A DNA stretch of 41,634 nt from a virus: IMG/VR virus record IMGVR_UViG_3300010885_021922, positions 1 to 41,634 of that record, one strand, 5' to 3'. A program made the translations under genes and the position numbers. Below are positions 16,929 through 26,643 of the stretch, one piece after another. Numbering within the stretch: position 1 is the first letter of the stretch; every line of letters begins with the position of its first letter. Under the pieces are notes generated by a model that worked only from the letters and a program-made list of their open reading frames with translations, had not been told where the DNA came from and searched no databases.

Positions 16929-17639
16929 ATGGCAACAGCCGGTGATCAAATCAATGGCGCGTTCCGACTGATAGGAATGTTGGCTGAGGGTGAAACACCC
17001 TCTTCTGAATCAACGAATGATGCTCTCTTCGCACTGAATCAGATGATCGACTCTTGGAATACAGAGCGACTATCTATATTCAGCACCCAAGATCAAATAT
17101 TCTCGTGGCCCGCCTCCATAAGCACACAGACTCTTGGTCCGACGGGAGACTTTATCGGGCACCGTCCGATCTTGATTGATGACGCTACTTACTTTCGCGA
17201 TCCAACCAATGGGGTGTCTTACGGGATCAAGATCATTAACCAGCAGCAGTATGATGGTATTGCTGTAAAGACAGTCACATCCACATACCCTCAGGTGTTG
17301 TGGATCAACATGGAAATGCCAAACATCCGGTTGGTCATTTACCCAGTACCAACACGGGTGTTGGAGTGGCACTTCGTCAGTGTCGAAGAATTGACTCAAC
17401 CTGCGTTGCTTGCTACCGAGTTGGTCATACCCCCTGGGTATCTTCGCGCTTTTCGATTTAACCTTGCTTGCGAAATCGCGGCAGAATTCGGTGTTGAGCC
17501 ACCACCCACAGTTGCCAGGATCGCCATGGCGTCTAAGCGCACGATCAAGCGGATCAACAACCCCGATGACATCATGTCGCTGCCGTATTCGATTGTTGGT
17601 ACTCGTCAGCGGTTCAACATCTTTAGCGGGAACTACTAA
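16929..17639 (+). CDS. tail accessory factor / head completion protein (P22 gp4-like)
   Basis: A 236-residue protein matching the P22 gp4 type: N-terminal AFRLIGMLAEGETPSSESTNDALFALNQMIDSWN and a later region with NIRLVIYPVP and LVIPPGYLRAFRFNLACEIAAEFG. In P22, gp4 binds the portal after packaging, closes the exit channel and provides the platform for gp10. The stop overlaps the gp10-like start (TAATG), and the gene order gp4-gp10 is as in P22. Confidence 0.88.
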   Translation: MATAGDQINGAFRLIGMLAEGETPSSESTNDALFALNQMIDSWNTERLSIFSTQDQIFSWPASISTQTLGPTGDFIGHRPILIDDATYFRDPTNGVSYGIKIINQQQYDGIAVKTVTSTYPQVLWINMEMPNIRLVIYPVPTRVLEWHFVSVEELTQPALLATELVIPPGYLRAFRFNLACEIAAEFGVEPPPTVARIAMASKRTIKRINNPDDIMSLPYSIVGTRQRFNIFSGNY

Positions 17640-19153
17640 TGAAATCCCCGATTCTAGGTGGTTCGTATTTAGCCCGTAGTACCAATGCGGCGGCGAATCG
17701 CTGTATGAATCTCTTCCCTGAATCGGTGCCAGAAGGGGGCAAGGATGCTGCGTGGTTGATGCGTTGTCCCGGCCTTAATCGCATCACCACGGTGGGCAGC
17801 GGTCCCATCCGGGGGATGTGGCAGATGGGCAGTTATGGGTATGTGGTGTCTGGATACGAGTTCTATAAAATCACAACCGATTGGGAAATTTCTTTATTGG
17901 GGCCGGTGAACGGCACTGGTCCTGTATCCATGTCCGATAACGGCACCCAGATATTTATTGCTTGTAGTCCGAGTGGGTTTATCTATGATACCCAGACAGG
18001 ATTGCTGCAGGAGATCACTGACCCTGATTTCCCCGGTGCCGTTACCGTGTCTTACATCGACGGGTACTTCGTATTCAACGAACCGGGGTCACAAAAGATT
18101 TGGGTAACGGCACTCCTGGATGGCACTCAGATCGATGCTTTGGAATTCGCCAGTGCTGAAGGTTCTCCCGACAATGTTGTTGCGTTGATCGCGGATCATC
18201 GAGAGGTTTGGGTGTTTGGGACGAATTCCGTAGAGGTCTGGTATGACTCCGGTGCATTGGATTTCCCCCTAGAACGGCTCCAAGGTGCCTTCAATGAGAT
18301 TGGATGTACCGCGCCATTCTCTATCGCCAAACTCGATAATGGTCTGTTCTGGCTAGGTTCTGATTCGCGAGGCAGGGGCATTGTCTATCGGAACCGTGGA
18401 TACACGGGGGTCAGGATATCGACTCATGCTCTCGAGTTCGCTATCCAGAACTACGGCCCCATTAATGATGCTGTTGCGTACACATACCAACAGGAAGGCC
18501 ATAGCTTCTATGTGCTGACTTTCCCTTTGGCGAACAAGACATGGGTGTACGATGCGTCCACCGAAATGTGGCATGAGCGCGGTGGATTCCACAATGGGCA
18601 ATACTACAGGCATCGGTCCAATTGTCGTATGGTTTTTGCTGACAAGATCATAGTGGGCGACTTCGAGAATGGAAACATCTATTTCTTCGATCTGGACAAG
18701 TACACCGACAATGGGTTCCCCCAGCGTTGGACTCGTGCGTGGAGGGCATTGCCTCCAGGACAGAATAATCTGAAACGCACAGTCCACCATGCATTGCAGA
18801 TTGATTGCGAGTCTGGTGTGCCTCTTGAGGCGTCTGATGCCCAACAGATCATCGATGCTGAGGACACAGCGAACATGATCACTGAGAACATGTCTACCTT
18901 CATCACTGAGGATGGTCGCATTACTGGTTATTCGCAGATGGTCCTTCGTTGGTCTGATGATGGAGGCCACACATGGTCAAATTGGCACAAGCGGTCAGTC
19001 GGCATCCTTGGTGAAACTTGGTGGCGTGTTATCTGGCGTCGACTCGGTATGACCCTTGCGCTCAGGGATCGAGTCTATGAGCTTAGTGGTGCTGACCCTG
19101 TGAAGATTGCGATCATGGGAGCGGAACTAACCATATCTCCGACAAACGCATGA
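17639..19153 (+). CDS. packaged DNA stabilisation / tail hub protein (P22 gp10-like)
   Basis: A 504-residue protein of the P22 gp10 family: SPILGGSYLARSTNAAANRCMNLFPE at the N-terminus, repeated beta-strand pairs suggesting a propeller-like core (VVSGYEFYKI, GTQIFIACSPSGFIYD, GYFVFNEPGSQKIWVTALLDG), HREVWVFGTNSVEVWYDSG, and TWVYDASTEMWHERGG. In P22 this protein forms the hexameric tail hub that carries spikes and needle and stops DNA leakage. It follows the gp4-like gene with a 1-bp overlap. Confidence 0.88.
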   Translation: MKSPILGGSYLARSTNAAANRCMNLFPESVPEGGKDAAWLMRCPGLNRITTVGSGPIRGMWQMGSYGYVVSGYEFYKITTDWEISLLGPVNGTGPVSMSDNGTQIFIACSPSGFIYDTQTGLLQEITDPDFPGAVTVSYIDGYFVFNEPGSQKIWVTALLDGTQIDALEFASAEGSPDNVVALIADHREVWVFGTNSVEVWYDSGALDFPLERLQGAFNEIGCTAPFSIAKLDNGLFWLGSDSRGRGIVYRNRGYTGVRISTHALEFAIQNYGPINDAVAYTYQQEGHSFYVLTFPLANKTWVYDASTEMWHERGGFHNGQYYRHRSNCRMVFADKIIVGDFENGNIYFFDLDKYTDNGFPQRWTRAWRALPPGQNNLKRTVHHALQIDCESGVPLEASDAQQIIDAEDTANMITENMSTFITEDGRITGYSQMVLRWSDDGGHTWSNWHKRSVGILGETWWRVIWRRLGMTLALRDRVYELSGADPVKIAIMGAELTISPTNA

Positions 19154-19668
19154 ACGTCACAAACATTCCTGCTCCTCGCGTTCCGTTCTTGGACTCCAAC
19201 ACCGGGTTAATCGCGCGTGAGTGGTATATGTTCTTGCTTAATATATTCACTCTATTGGGGAGTGGTGGTAGCGACATGATTGTTCAGGATCTGGCGGTTG
19301 CGCCGCACTTTGATGTGAATGATCCTGCGTTCACACTGGAGTCTGTCGCCTCTAGGATTGAGGCATTGGCCGCTGATGTGCAGAATTTGAATTTGGCTCC
19401 AGCGGCTGTGCCGCCAACGATGGGGGTTGCTGGCGGTGCGACCTTTCCCATCACTCTGACGGCATCACCGTTCATCTACACTAACACAACCGGCGTACCT
19501 ATATCAGTGGTGATTAGCGGGGGCGGTGTATCGAATTTACGATTCTCAAGGAACGCTGCACCATTCATATCAACCGGTTCTTTTTATGGATTTTTCCCGC
19601 TTGGTGTGGGTGATCTCATAGAAGTTACCTACACAGTTGCCCCAATCATGACAGGAGTACCCACATGA
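19150..19668 (+). CDS. putative tail structural protein
   Basis: A 172-residue protein that starts with NVTNIPAPRVPFLDSNTGLIAREWYMFLLNI, an N-terminal pattern common in small tail or virion proteins of podoviruses, then a short helical stretch (ESVASRIEALAADVQNLN) and a beta-rich C-terminal half (FPITLTASPFIYTNTTG, ISVVISGGGVSNLRFS). It overlaps the gp10-like gene and the next gene, both by ATGA. In P22 the needle gene (gp26) stands here, but this protein has only a short coiled coil, so it is not called a needle. Confidence 0.6.
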   Translation: MNVTNIPAPRVPFLDSNTGLIAREWYMFLLNIFTLLGSGGSDMIVQDLAVAPHFDVNDPAFTLESVASRIEALAADVQNLNLAPAAVPPTMGVAGGATFPITLTASPFIYTNTTGVPISVVISGGGVSNLRFSRNAAPFISTGSFYGFFPLGVGDLIEVTYTVAPIMTGVPT

Positions 19669-20003
19669 CAGTCTATGTAAAAACATTAATTCCATCTAAG
19701 ATCGCCGAGGCTAGTCAGACGACCCAATACACAGCCCCGGCCACAGTGAATACGATCATCGACAAGTTCACAGCGACTAACTACTCGGCTACTGCTGCGA
19801 CTCTCTCGGTTAATCTTTGCACCGTAGGGGCCACAGCAGGGAACGCTGACTTGATCACAAAGACAAGAACATTACAACCCTCGGAGGTTTACATGTTCCC
19901 TGAATTGGTGGGGCATATTCTGATGACGGGAAGTTTCATCAGTACGATAGCGGGAACAGCAACATCGATCAATATTCGGGCATCGGGCCGCGAAGTAAGT
20001 TAA
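19665..20003 (+). CDS. small beta-rich structural protein
   Basis: A 112-residue protein predicted as a beta sandwich (PATVNTIIDKFTATNYSATAATLSVNLCTV, PSEVYMFPELVGHILMTGSFISTIAG, TSINIRASGREVS). Proteins like this recur in phage tail and head clusters and resemble the small protein at 4775-5044 in composition. It lies between tail genes, so a virion component is likely. Confidence 0.6.
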   Translation: MTVYVKTLIPSKIAEASQTTQYTAPATVNTIIDKFTATNYSATAATLSVNLCTVGATAGNADLITKTRTLQPSEVYMFPELVGHILMTGSFISTIAGTATSINIRASGREVS

Positions 20004-20013
20004 GGAAAATACC

Positions 20014-21636
20014 ATGCCGACACTTGTACCTCCTCCCAAGATCCAGTTTTTCGACGCTAACGGAAACCCCCTTGTCGGGGGCAAGTTGTACACCTACGCA
20101 TCGGGGACTACCACCCCTCTTGCGACGTACACCAATTGGGGTGCGCTTACCCCGAATTCAAATCCTGTCATCCTGAATAGCCGGGGTGAGGCATCGGTAT
20201 GGCTTGCCAACGCCTCATATACTCTCTATTTGACGAGTGCCGCAGATGTTGCCATATGGTCTGTGGATCACATCGATGGGGATACAAGCGCGGCTATCTT
20301 GGCGGCACTGGCGGCACCTGGGGGATCGGCATTGGTTGGATTTCTCCAAGCGGGCACAGGTGCCGTTGCGAGAACCGCTCAGAACAAGATGCGGGATATT
20401 GTCAGCGTCAAAGATTATGGTGCCGTTGGTGATGGTGATATTGATGACCGTACCGCTTTTGTGAGAGCGTACACATACGCATATTCCATAGGTGCAGCAG
20501 TGTATGCTCCTCCCGGCTATTATTACATTAGTTCGGCTTTCAGCATCTATGAGGTCCCCTTGATCTATTCCCGTGGAGTAATATTTACACAGTTCAAGCC
20601 ACCGGGGGATGCTGGTAATATTTACGGGGAAGCTCTTGTCGCGTACCAAGCATCCGTCCAAAAGGCCGGGTTTATATCTCAGTCGGGAAGTGCTAATGAG
20701 ACAGGTTTGTATGTTGGACTCGTAAGCGCCACTAGCGGGGCACTATCGAATTACCAAAAGAATGCGATCTTTGCCCGTATCGTACAAGCCGATCCAAGCA
20801 CTACCTTAGCTTATCACGATGGCGTCGGGATAGAGGGACAAGGGATTATCCCGGCTACTAATGCGCTAGGTCGTGTTTGGGGTGTTCATGGTTTGGCATA
20901 TGTCACGAGTGGAGGTGATGGTTCGGCATACGGTGCGGAGTTTGAGGTGTACAACTTCGGGTCAGACCAACCATTAGTAGATACGTATACTTCGAAATAC
21001 GGTCTTCATGTCGTCGCGGGTGCGCATTTGACCACTGCCGGCATAAAGCTCACCGCAGCAGATGCGGGAAACATCTCGAATCCCAATAGAGGTTCTTTCA
21101 CCTACGGGATTTATTCTGACCCTGAGGCATTTCCTCAAGGGTATTTCATCGCGCTAAGAGATAGGATGTCCTTTAATGAAAATGGGCATCTTACTATTGG
21201 GGCAATGTTTCCTTACGATACGGAAACATTGACTACTAATTGGAGTTCTGGAACTTACGGTAAGTCTATGATGGTGAACACCAACTCTGGTGGATGCACC
21301 TATTGGGGCTTTGTGTATAAGAATGAAACGACCCCGGCAAACTCGAAGGTTTACAGTGTTGGAATCCAAAACACGGCTGGTGAATTCCGCATCACAAACC
21401 TCGATGATGGTGCGATGAACACTAACATCAACTTCTCCATCCTTGATAACGTAGGTATCGGATTGTTTGGTTCTGCGGCTACACATCTTGCGAATGGTAC
21501 TAAAGTCGTGTATCTGGCGAATTGCACAGCGGCCCCATCAGGCACACCCTTCGGAGGAGGTATCTTATATGCTGAGGCTGGCGCTTTGAAGTGGAAGGGT
21601 TCCAGCGGTACGGTAACTTCAATAGCTTCAGCTTAA
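20014..21636 (+). CDS. tailspike-like protein with pectate-lyase-type beta-helix start
   Basis: A 540-residue receptor-binding candidate. Residues about 10-90 form an attachment domain with the common phage pattern FFDANGNPLVGGKLYTYASG, LNSRGEASVWL and IWSVDHI. Residues from about 128 (VSVKDYGAVGDGDIDDRTAF) are the start of a pectate-lyase-3 type right-handed beta-helix, as in many tailspikes that bind or cut surface polysaccharide. The remaining helix and C-terminal part carry no recognised catalytic signature and no S74 chaperone. An AAGGA ribosome site precedes the ATG. Confidence 0.75.
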   Translation: MPTLVPPPKIQFFDANGNPLVGGKLYTYASGTTTPLATYTNWGALTPNSNPVILNSRGEASVWLANASYTLYLTSAADVAIWSVDHIDGDTSAAILAALAAPGGSALVGFLQAGTGAVARTAQNKMRDIVSVKDYGAVGDGDIDDRTAFVRAYTYAYSIGAAVYAPPGYYYISSAFSIYEVPLIYSRGVIFTQFKPPGDAGNIYGEALVAYQASVQKAGFISQSGSANETGLYVGLVSATSGALSNYQKNAIFARIVQADPSTTLAYHDGVGIEGQGIIPATNALGRVWGVHGLAYVTSGGDGSAYGAEFEVYNFGSDQPLVDTYTSKYGLHVVAGAHLTTAGIKLTAADAGNISNPNRGSFTYGIYSDPEAFPQGYFIALRDRMSFNENGHLTIGAMFPYDTETLTTNWSSGTYGKSMMVNTNSGGCTYWGFVYKNETTPANSKVYSVGIQNTAGEFRITNLDDGAMNTNINFSILDNVGIGLFGSAATHLANGTKVVYLANCTAAPSGTPFGGGILYAEAGALKWKGSSGTVTSIASA

Positions 21637-21646
21637 GGAATTAAAA

Positions 21647-21781
21647 ATGACACAAGAACAGATCAATGCCCTCTTTCTTCTTTTGGGAACTAAGGAGTTT
21701 GAGATTATGCAACTCCATAGAGCACTTGCTGAGGCAGAAATGAAACTCAAGAAGCTTGCTCAATTGGAAGAATCGAAATGA
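21647..21781 (+). CDS. 44-residue helical protein
   Basis: A short ORF with an AAGGA ribosome site that overlaps the stop of the tailspike region by no bases and the next ATG by ATGA. The 44 residues are predicted to be one long helix (LLLGTKEFEIMQLHRALAEAEMKLKKLAQLEE), probably a coiled coil. Function unknown; it could be a trimerisation peptide or a spike cofactor. It is too short for most ORF filters, but the ribosome site and coupling make it credible. Confidence 0.6.
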   Translation: MTQEQINALFLLLGTKEFEIMQLHRALAEAEMKLKKLAQLEESK

Positions 21782-22218
21782 CACAAGCCCTCGAGTCAGC
21801 GCCCATTTCCATGCGGGATCGGGTGCTTGCGCTTCAGGAGGAAGTGTCGAAGTTTCCTCAATACGAACCCGTCACCACACACACGTTCCATGCGGGTATG
21901 TATTGCCGGGAAGTATTTCGTGAGGCGGGGGTTCTTGTCGTGGGCAAGGTCCACAAGAAAGAACATTTCTATTTGATCGTATCGGGCACTGTTGCGATTA
22001 CCACGGATGATGGGGCGCAGGAAGTCACTGGACCTAAACTACTGTGCAGTAAACCTGGAACTAAGCGGGCGGTCTATGCTGTTACAGATGCTCTTTGTAT
22101 GACATTCCATGTCGTGACTGCCACCACGATAGACGACGCAGAAGCAGAGTTAGTGGAAAACGATATTAATGACATGTATCTTCCAGGAAATAAATTAAAG
22201 CAGGAGTACTTATCATGA
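21778..22218 (+). CDS. cupin-domain protein
   Basis: A 146-residue protein with a double-stranded beta-helix (cupin/RmlC-like) core: TFHAGMYCREVFREAGVLVVGKVHKKEHFYLIVSGTVAIT, TGPKLLCSKPGTKRAVYAVTDALCMTFHVV. The metal-binding histidine pattern is reduced (KKEHFY has a single His), so an enzymatic role is uncertain. Similar cupin proteins occur beside ejection genes in podoviruses. It is coupled by ATGA to the genes on both sides. Confidence 0.7.
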   Translation: MTQALESAPISMRDRVLALQEEVSKFPQYEPVTTHTFHAGMYCREVFREAGVLVVGKVHKKEHFYLIVSGTVAITTDDGAQEVTGPKLLCSKPGTKRAVYAVTDALCMTFHVVTATTIDDAEAELVENDINDMYLPGNKLKQEYLS

Positions 22219-22928
22219 CATTTTGGAATGTGGGTGCTATCGTAGGTAGCGCAGTAATAGGTGGTATCGGGGCAAACAAAGCAGCGGGGGTTCAAGCTGA
22301 CGCTGCTAATGAGGCCACTCAGCTTCAACGCGAACAGTGGCAACGGCAGCAGGAGAATCAAGCTCCTTGGCTTGCCGCTGGCACAAACGCATTGGCTCAG
22401 ATGACAGCGGGGACTCAGCCCGGGGGTAGGTACACTCAGCAATTCGGAATGGACCAATTCCAGAAAGACCCCGGATATGCTTTCCGAATGTCGGAGGGGA
22501 TGAAAGGACTTGATCGAACTGCTGCCGCTCGAGGGGGGTTACTCTCGGGGTCCACGCTCAAGGGTGCCATGCGATATAACCAGGACATGGGTTCTCAGGA
22601 GTATCAGAATGCCTACAACCGATTCAATCAGGGGCAGACCCAACAATGGAATCAGCTTGCGGGGCTTGCTGGTGTTGGTCAGACTGCTAATGCGGCGCTA
22701 GGTCAGGCCGGTCAGGCTTATGCGACTAATGCCGGTAACTACGGGATGCAAGGTGCTCAAGCGCAGGGTGCCGGGTACATGGGTGCTGCTAATATTATCG
22801 GGAATGCCATAAGTCAGGGTGTTGGGTCCTATCAACAGTCCAATCTCTTGAAAGCACTCCAGCAAAACCCTGGGCAATACGCATACAACGCTGGCGTCAA
22901 CTTCACAGCCCCTAATACTTACGGTTAA
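22215..22928 (+). CDS. DNA ejection/injection protein (small, Gln/Gly-rich)
   Basis: A 237-residue protein with a hydrophobic glycine-rich N-terminus (GAIVGSAVIGGIGANKAAG), then QADAANEATQLQREQWQRQQENQAPWLAAGTNALAQMTAG, a DPGYAFRMSEGMKGLDRTAAARGGLLSG segment, and a Gln/Gly/Ala-rich tail. This is the pattern of the first, smallest member of P22-type ejection (pilot) protein sets, which are packed in the head and injected to build a DNA channel. Two larger ejection candidates follow. Confidence 0.75.
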   Translation: MTFWNVGAIVGSAVIGGIGANKAAGVQADAANEATQLQREQWQRQQENQAPWLAAGTNALAQMTAGTQPGGRYTQQFGMDQFQKDPGYAFRMSEGMKGLDRTAAARGGLLSGSTLKGAMRYNQDMGSQEYQNAYNRFNQGQTQQWNQLAGLAGVGQTANAALGQAGQAYATNAGNYGMQGAQAQGAGYMGAANIIGNAISQGVGSYQQSNLLKALQQNPGQYAYNAGVNFTAPNTYG

Positions 22929-22937
22929 GGATAGATC

Positions 22938-24308
22938 ATGACACTTAATGATGTTATCGCACAGGGGATTCAGTTCAAGATGCCTAACATGCTGGAGCAG
23001 TATGCCCAGATGCAGCAACTCCAGGGGGGAGTGCAAGCGAACCAATTGAATCAGATGAAGATGCAGGAAATGCAGCGTTCTCTGCAGGAGCAGGAAGGAT
23101 TACGGAACTATCTGTCAACCGCCACTGACTTGACAACCCCCGCATCGCGCATGGAAATGCTTAAACACGGGGCAACGGGGTTGGCGTACGGTAAATCACT
23201 CGATGAAGCTCAAAAGGCTGGTATGGAACGCCAGAAGGCGAGTGCTGATCTAGTCGATGTCAAATTAAAACAGTCTCGTCAGATGTTGGAAGGGGTGACC
23301 ACACCAGATCAGTATTTGCAGTGGCATCAGGCGAATCATGCTGATCCCGTATTGGGCAAATATTTAGCTGATCGGGGGGTGTCTGCTGAACAGTCTCGTG
23401 CCCGAATCGATGCTGCGATTGCAGAAGGACCACAGGCATTTCAGCAAATGCTAAATGCTTCCAAACTCGGATCAGAGAAGGCGATGGAAAATCACTTCAT
23501 CGAATCCAGCAGTGGACAGCAGAAGTGGACAAGCACAGTTCCGAAATACGGGACAGGGGGCGCTCAGATCATTCCAGGCACTATCGTCAATCAGCTTGCT
23601 ACTCCGGGTGAACTTTCTACCGCAGCAACTGCACTTGCGGGGCAAAAAGTCACAGAGCGTGGTCAGAATATCACCGCAGCAACTGCCAAAGAGGGCCAAC
23701 GAATCACGACTGCTGGACAAATTAGTGTTGCACAAACAGCAGCTAATGCCCTCAAGCAAGCTGGTGACCCGGTTATTCAAGGTAATCTTGCAGCAGCACG
23801 GACAACTGGAGAGACAATCGCGAAAGATACAATCGCCGCAAAAGCTGCGTTGCCACAGATTATCGCCGATACCGAGAAAGGTGTTAAGCTTATTGATGAT
23901 GCTTTGGGATCGGCTAAAGTTGATGCTAAAACTGGCAAGGTCACATGGGGTAAAGGTGGTCCTTCTACTGCTGCTCGTGGATTTGGATCAGTTGGTGGAT
24001 TACTTACCCCACTACTCCAATGGGTACCGGGAACTGCTACGGCAGACTATGTAAAACGTCACGACCAGATCACGGGCAGTGCCTTCTTGAAAGCATATGA
24101 AACCCTGCGTGGCGCTCAAGCGATCACGGATATCGAGGGTGCGAAAGGTACCGCTGCCATTACCCGCATGTCAATGGCTCAATCCCCTGCTGAATATATA
24201 ATGGCCGCGAAAGAATTGCAGGATATCATGAAAGGAGGTCTTGTACGAGCGAAAGCCAAGGCCAGTGGCGCTGCTTCTATTGATTCCCTTCTTGAGAAGT
24301 ACAAATAA
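22938..24308 (+). CDS. DNA ejection protein (middle member)
   Basis: A 456-residue, mostly helical protein rich in Gln, Ala, Met and Lys (AQMQQLQGGVQANQLNQMKMQEMQRSLQEQ), with a long alanine-rich central helix region (about 230-330) and a C-terminal part that includes TDIEGAKGTAAITRMSMAQSPAEYIMAAKELQDIM. Composition, size and position between the small and the large ejection candidates fit the P22 gp20 class. It overlaps the next gene by TAATG. Confidence 0.72.
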   Translation: MTLNDVIAQGIQFKMPNMLEQYAQMQQLQGGVQANQLNQMKMQEMQRSLQEQEGLRNYLSTATDLTTPASRMEMLKHGATGLAYGKSLDEAQKAGMERQKASADLVDVKLKQSRQMLEGVTTPDQYLQWHQANHADPVLGKYLADRGVSAEQSRARIDAAIAEGPQAFQQMLNASKLGSEKAMENHFIESSSGQQKWTSTVPKYGTGGAQIIPGTIVNQLATPGELSTAATALAGQKVTERGQNITAATAKEGQRITTAGQISVAQTAANALKQAGDPVIQGNLAAARTTGETIAKDTIAAKAALPQIIADTEKGVKLIDDALGSAKVDAKTGKVTWGKGGPSTAARGFGSVGGLLTPLLQWVPGTATADYVKRHDQITGSAFLKAYETLRGAQAITDIEGAKGTAAITRMSMAQSPAEYIMAAKELQDIMKGGLVRAKAKASGAASIDSLLEKYK

Positions 24309-26284
24309 TGGCTACCCTTGAACAACTCAATGCGGCGTTGGTCAAGGCTGACGCTGCTGGCAATACTACTGATGCGAAAGCTTTCGCTGACGAGATCCGG
24401 AAAATGCGTGGAGTTGGAGAGGCCCCCGTCGCTCTAGCGGGTGCCACACCTACCACGGTGCCCGCCACTGCCGCGCCACGGGTTGAACTCACAGGTATGG
24501 CGCAGCCCGACAAGCCACAATCGGCATGGGAAAGAGCGTCCGGTGCTGATATTGTGGCCGGGTTGCCCCTTACTCGTGCTGTAATGGGCGTCGGCGCTCC
24601 CGTAATCGGGTTGGCACAACTTGGAGTAAATATAGCCGAGAAATTCGGACTAGATCCAAAATTTGGACAGGCGATCGCTGAACACGTTAGTACGCTGCAA
24701 GGCATGAAAGTACGTGGGATGGCCGCGCTTGGTGAACCCTCAAGTAATGATCTTATAGGTGGCGCAGCATCGATGGCGCTTCCCGGTGTGGGGTTGTCTG
24801 GTAAAATGGCCCCCGCTACTTCATATCTTGGTCGAGTAGCGCAAGGCGCGGGTGTGGGTGGGGCCGCTGGATTAACAACCCCAAGTGCGACTTCTGGATT
24901 GGAAGCCCAATTGGAACAGGGGGTAAGCGGCGCGGTATTGGGTGGAGGTATTCCTGCTGTTGCTCCCGCAGTTGCTGCTGTTGCTAGGGGTGGCTATCGT
25001 TCTATGGTTGAGCCTTGGTTGAATCCAGGTGCGATCAGGGGTCGGGCGTATCTAGAAGCCGCAGGAGAGAAGGCCCCGCAGATCTATAACGCTCTGATCA
25101 AAAATGAACAGCTTGTCCCCGGAAGTATGCCCACAGCAGGTCAAGCAGCAGTTGGGGCTAACCGACCTGAATGGTCAGCATTCCAGAAATCCGCTGCCGA
25201 GGGTGTGTTGCCCGAGAACTATCTTGCTCGAACTGATGCACAGAAGGCCGCACAAATTGCCCAAGTCCAAACGGTGGGGCAGACCCCCGCAGCGTTGAAA
25301 TCTGCTGAAGCGTCACGGGCTGCTGACGCGCTAATTAATTACGCCCGTGCAGAGACTGAAGGATTTGATGATGTCATGGCGAAAGCTATGAAGCCACAGA
25401 TCCGGCAGTTGATGTCAAACCCAAGCATCAAGGAAGCAAAAGTCGTGGCCGCTGATTTGGCAAGGCGGAATGGCATGAAGTTTGATGGCGGCGGATCTAT
25501 TGAAGGTCTGGATTGGCTGAAGAAGGGGTTAGATGAGAATATCGGTATCGCCTCCAAATCTACATCCGCTGTGGGCGATGCAAAATTACGCGCCCTGATG
25601 CAAGCCAAGGAAGATTTACTCGCAACGATCAAGGAACTCTCTCCCGCTTACGACGAAGCACGCAGCGCATTCGCAAAAGCTAGTGTTCCGATCAATCAGA
25701 TGGAAGTGGGCCAGTATCTTGAGAAGAAATTGGTTCCTGCTCTTGGTGAAGGTACGGGCGCTCTAAAAGCCCGTGGATTCGCTACCGCCGTTCAGGACGC
25801 CCCCGGAACTATTAAACGGGCACTTGGTGGTGGACCCCGTTACCAAGAACTGAAGGACGTCCTGACCCCACAACAGTTATCAGCGGTACGTTCTGTTGAG
25901 GACGATTTAGCGAGACAAGCCCGCGATGAATTATTAGCAGAGGCGGGATCCGCAACTGCCCCAAATGCATTGGATATTGCCACGGGGTCTATGCGGGCCG
26001 CTACTGGCGGTAAGGGTATTCCTAATCCACTTAGCCGTGTGGTGACCGTAGCAAATGCTCTGATTGGGCGACTTGAGGGCAAGATCGATAGGAAACTTGC
26101 CATCGAAATCGCCACTGAAATGTTGGATCCCAAAGCTACGGCAGCAGTGCTGAAAGAGGCCATGCAAAGAGAAGCGCGACGCAAAGGCACAAAGGCACTT
26201 ATAGGGATGGGGCGAATACCGGCTACATTTGTCGGTACCCAGAATATGCTAGCTCCAGAATCGCAAAATGCGATGGTGCCGTAA
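24308..26284 (+). CDS. DNA ejection protein (large member, P22 gp16-like)
   Basis: A 658-residue protein. An N-terminal helical domain (about 1-40) is followed by a Pro/Thr linker, a glycine/alanine-rich amphipathic and partly hydrophobic region (about 75-230, with GAPVIGLAQLGVNIAEKF and GVGGAAGLTTPSATSGLEAQLEQGVSGAVLGG) and a long helical C-terminal part. This arrangement is typical of gp16-like pilot proteins that insert into the inner membrane during DNA entry. It ends one base before the lysis cassette B start region. Confidence 0.7.
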   Translation: MATLEQLNAALVKADAAGNTTDAKAFADEIRKMRGVGEAPVALAGATPTTVPATAAPRVELTGMAQPDKPQSAWERASGADIVAGLPLTRAVMGVGAPVIGLAQLGVNIAEKFGLDPKFGQAIAEHVSTLQGMKVRGMAALGEPSSNDLIGGAASMALPGVGLSGKMAPATSYLGRVAQGAGVGGAAGLTTPSATSGLEAQLEQGVSGAVLGGGIPAVAPAVAAVARGGYRSMVEPWLNPGAIRGRAYLEAAGEKAPQIYNALIKNEQLVPGSMPTAGQAAVGANRPEWSAFQKSAAEGVLPENYLARTDAQKAAQIAQVQTVGQTPAALKSAEASRAADALINYARAETEGFDDVMAKAMKPQIRQLMSNPSIKEAKVVAADLARRNGMKFDGGGSIEGLDWLKKGLDENIGIASKSTSAVGDAKLRALMQAKEDLLATIKELSPAYDEARSAFAKASVPINQMEVGQYLEKKLVPALGEGTGALKARGFATAVQDAPGTIKRALGGGPRYQELKDVLTPQQLSAVRSVEDDLARQARDELLAEAGSATAPNALDIATGSMRAATGGKGIPNPLSRVVTVANALIGRLEGKIDRKLAIEIATEMLDPKATAAVLKEAMQREARRKGTKALIGMGRIPATFVGTQNMLAPESQNAMVP

Positions 26285-26285
26285 C

Positions 26286-26639
26286 ATGGAAGTATTCAAC
26301 TCAATTGAGGATAAGCGTTCAACCGATGCGATGATCCTTGACATGATTACCACCGTGTTGCAAGAGCAACGAAAACTGAGTTCTGCGCTGACTCAGCATA
26401 TCCAAGATGAATCGATTAATTTCGATAAGATGATACTTGCAGCCCTTGCCCTTGGATATCCCGGAGGGGATGCTGAAGAGCACCGCAGGGGTCACGAGTT
26501 GACTATAAGAGTATTGCTAAAGCGTATTGAATTTTGGGACAAGATGAAGATATCGGTGAGCAGTTGGGGACTCATTGGGGTATTGGGGGCATTGGCGTTA
26601 TGGGCATGGACCGGGTTCTTGAAGGGACCACATCCTTAG
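26286..26639 (+). CDS. putative holin-type membrane protein, cassette B
   Basis: A 117-residue protein with a helical cytoplasmic-type N-terminal part, the motif GYPGGDAEEHRRGHELTIR (about 58-76), which is common in single-pass phage membrane proteins, and one C-terminal membrane segment (SWGLIGVLGALALWAWTGFL). It stands directly before a lysozyme and spanin pair, so it is the holin candidate of cassette B, but the motif family has no proven function. ATG 26286 is preferred; an in-frame ATG at 26268 overlaps the previous gene. Ribosome site is weak. Confidence 0.6.
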   Translation: MEVFNSIEDKRSTDAMILDMITTVLQEQRKLSSALTQHIQDESINFDKMILAALALGYPGGDAEEHRRGHELTIRVLLKRIEFWDKMKISVSSWGLIGVLGALALWAWTGFLKGPHP

Positions 26640-26643
26640 GAAT

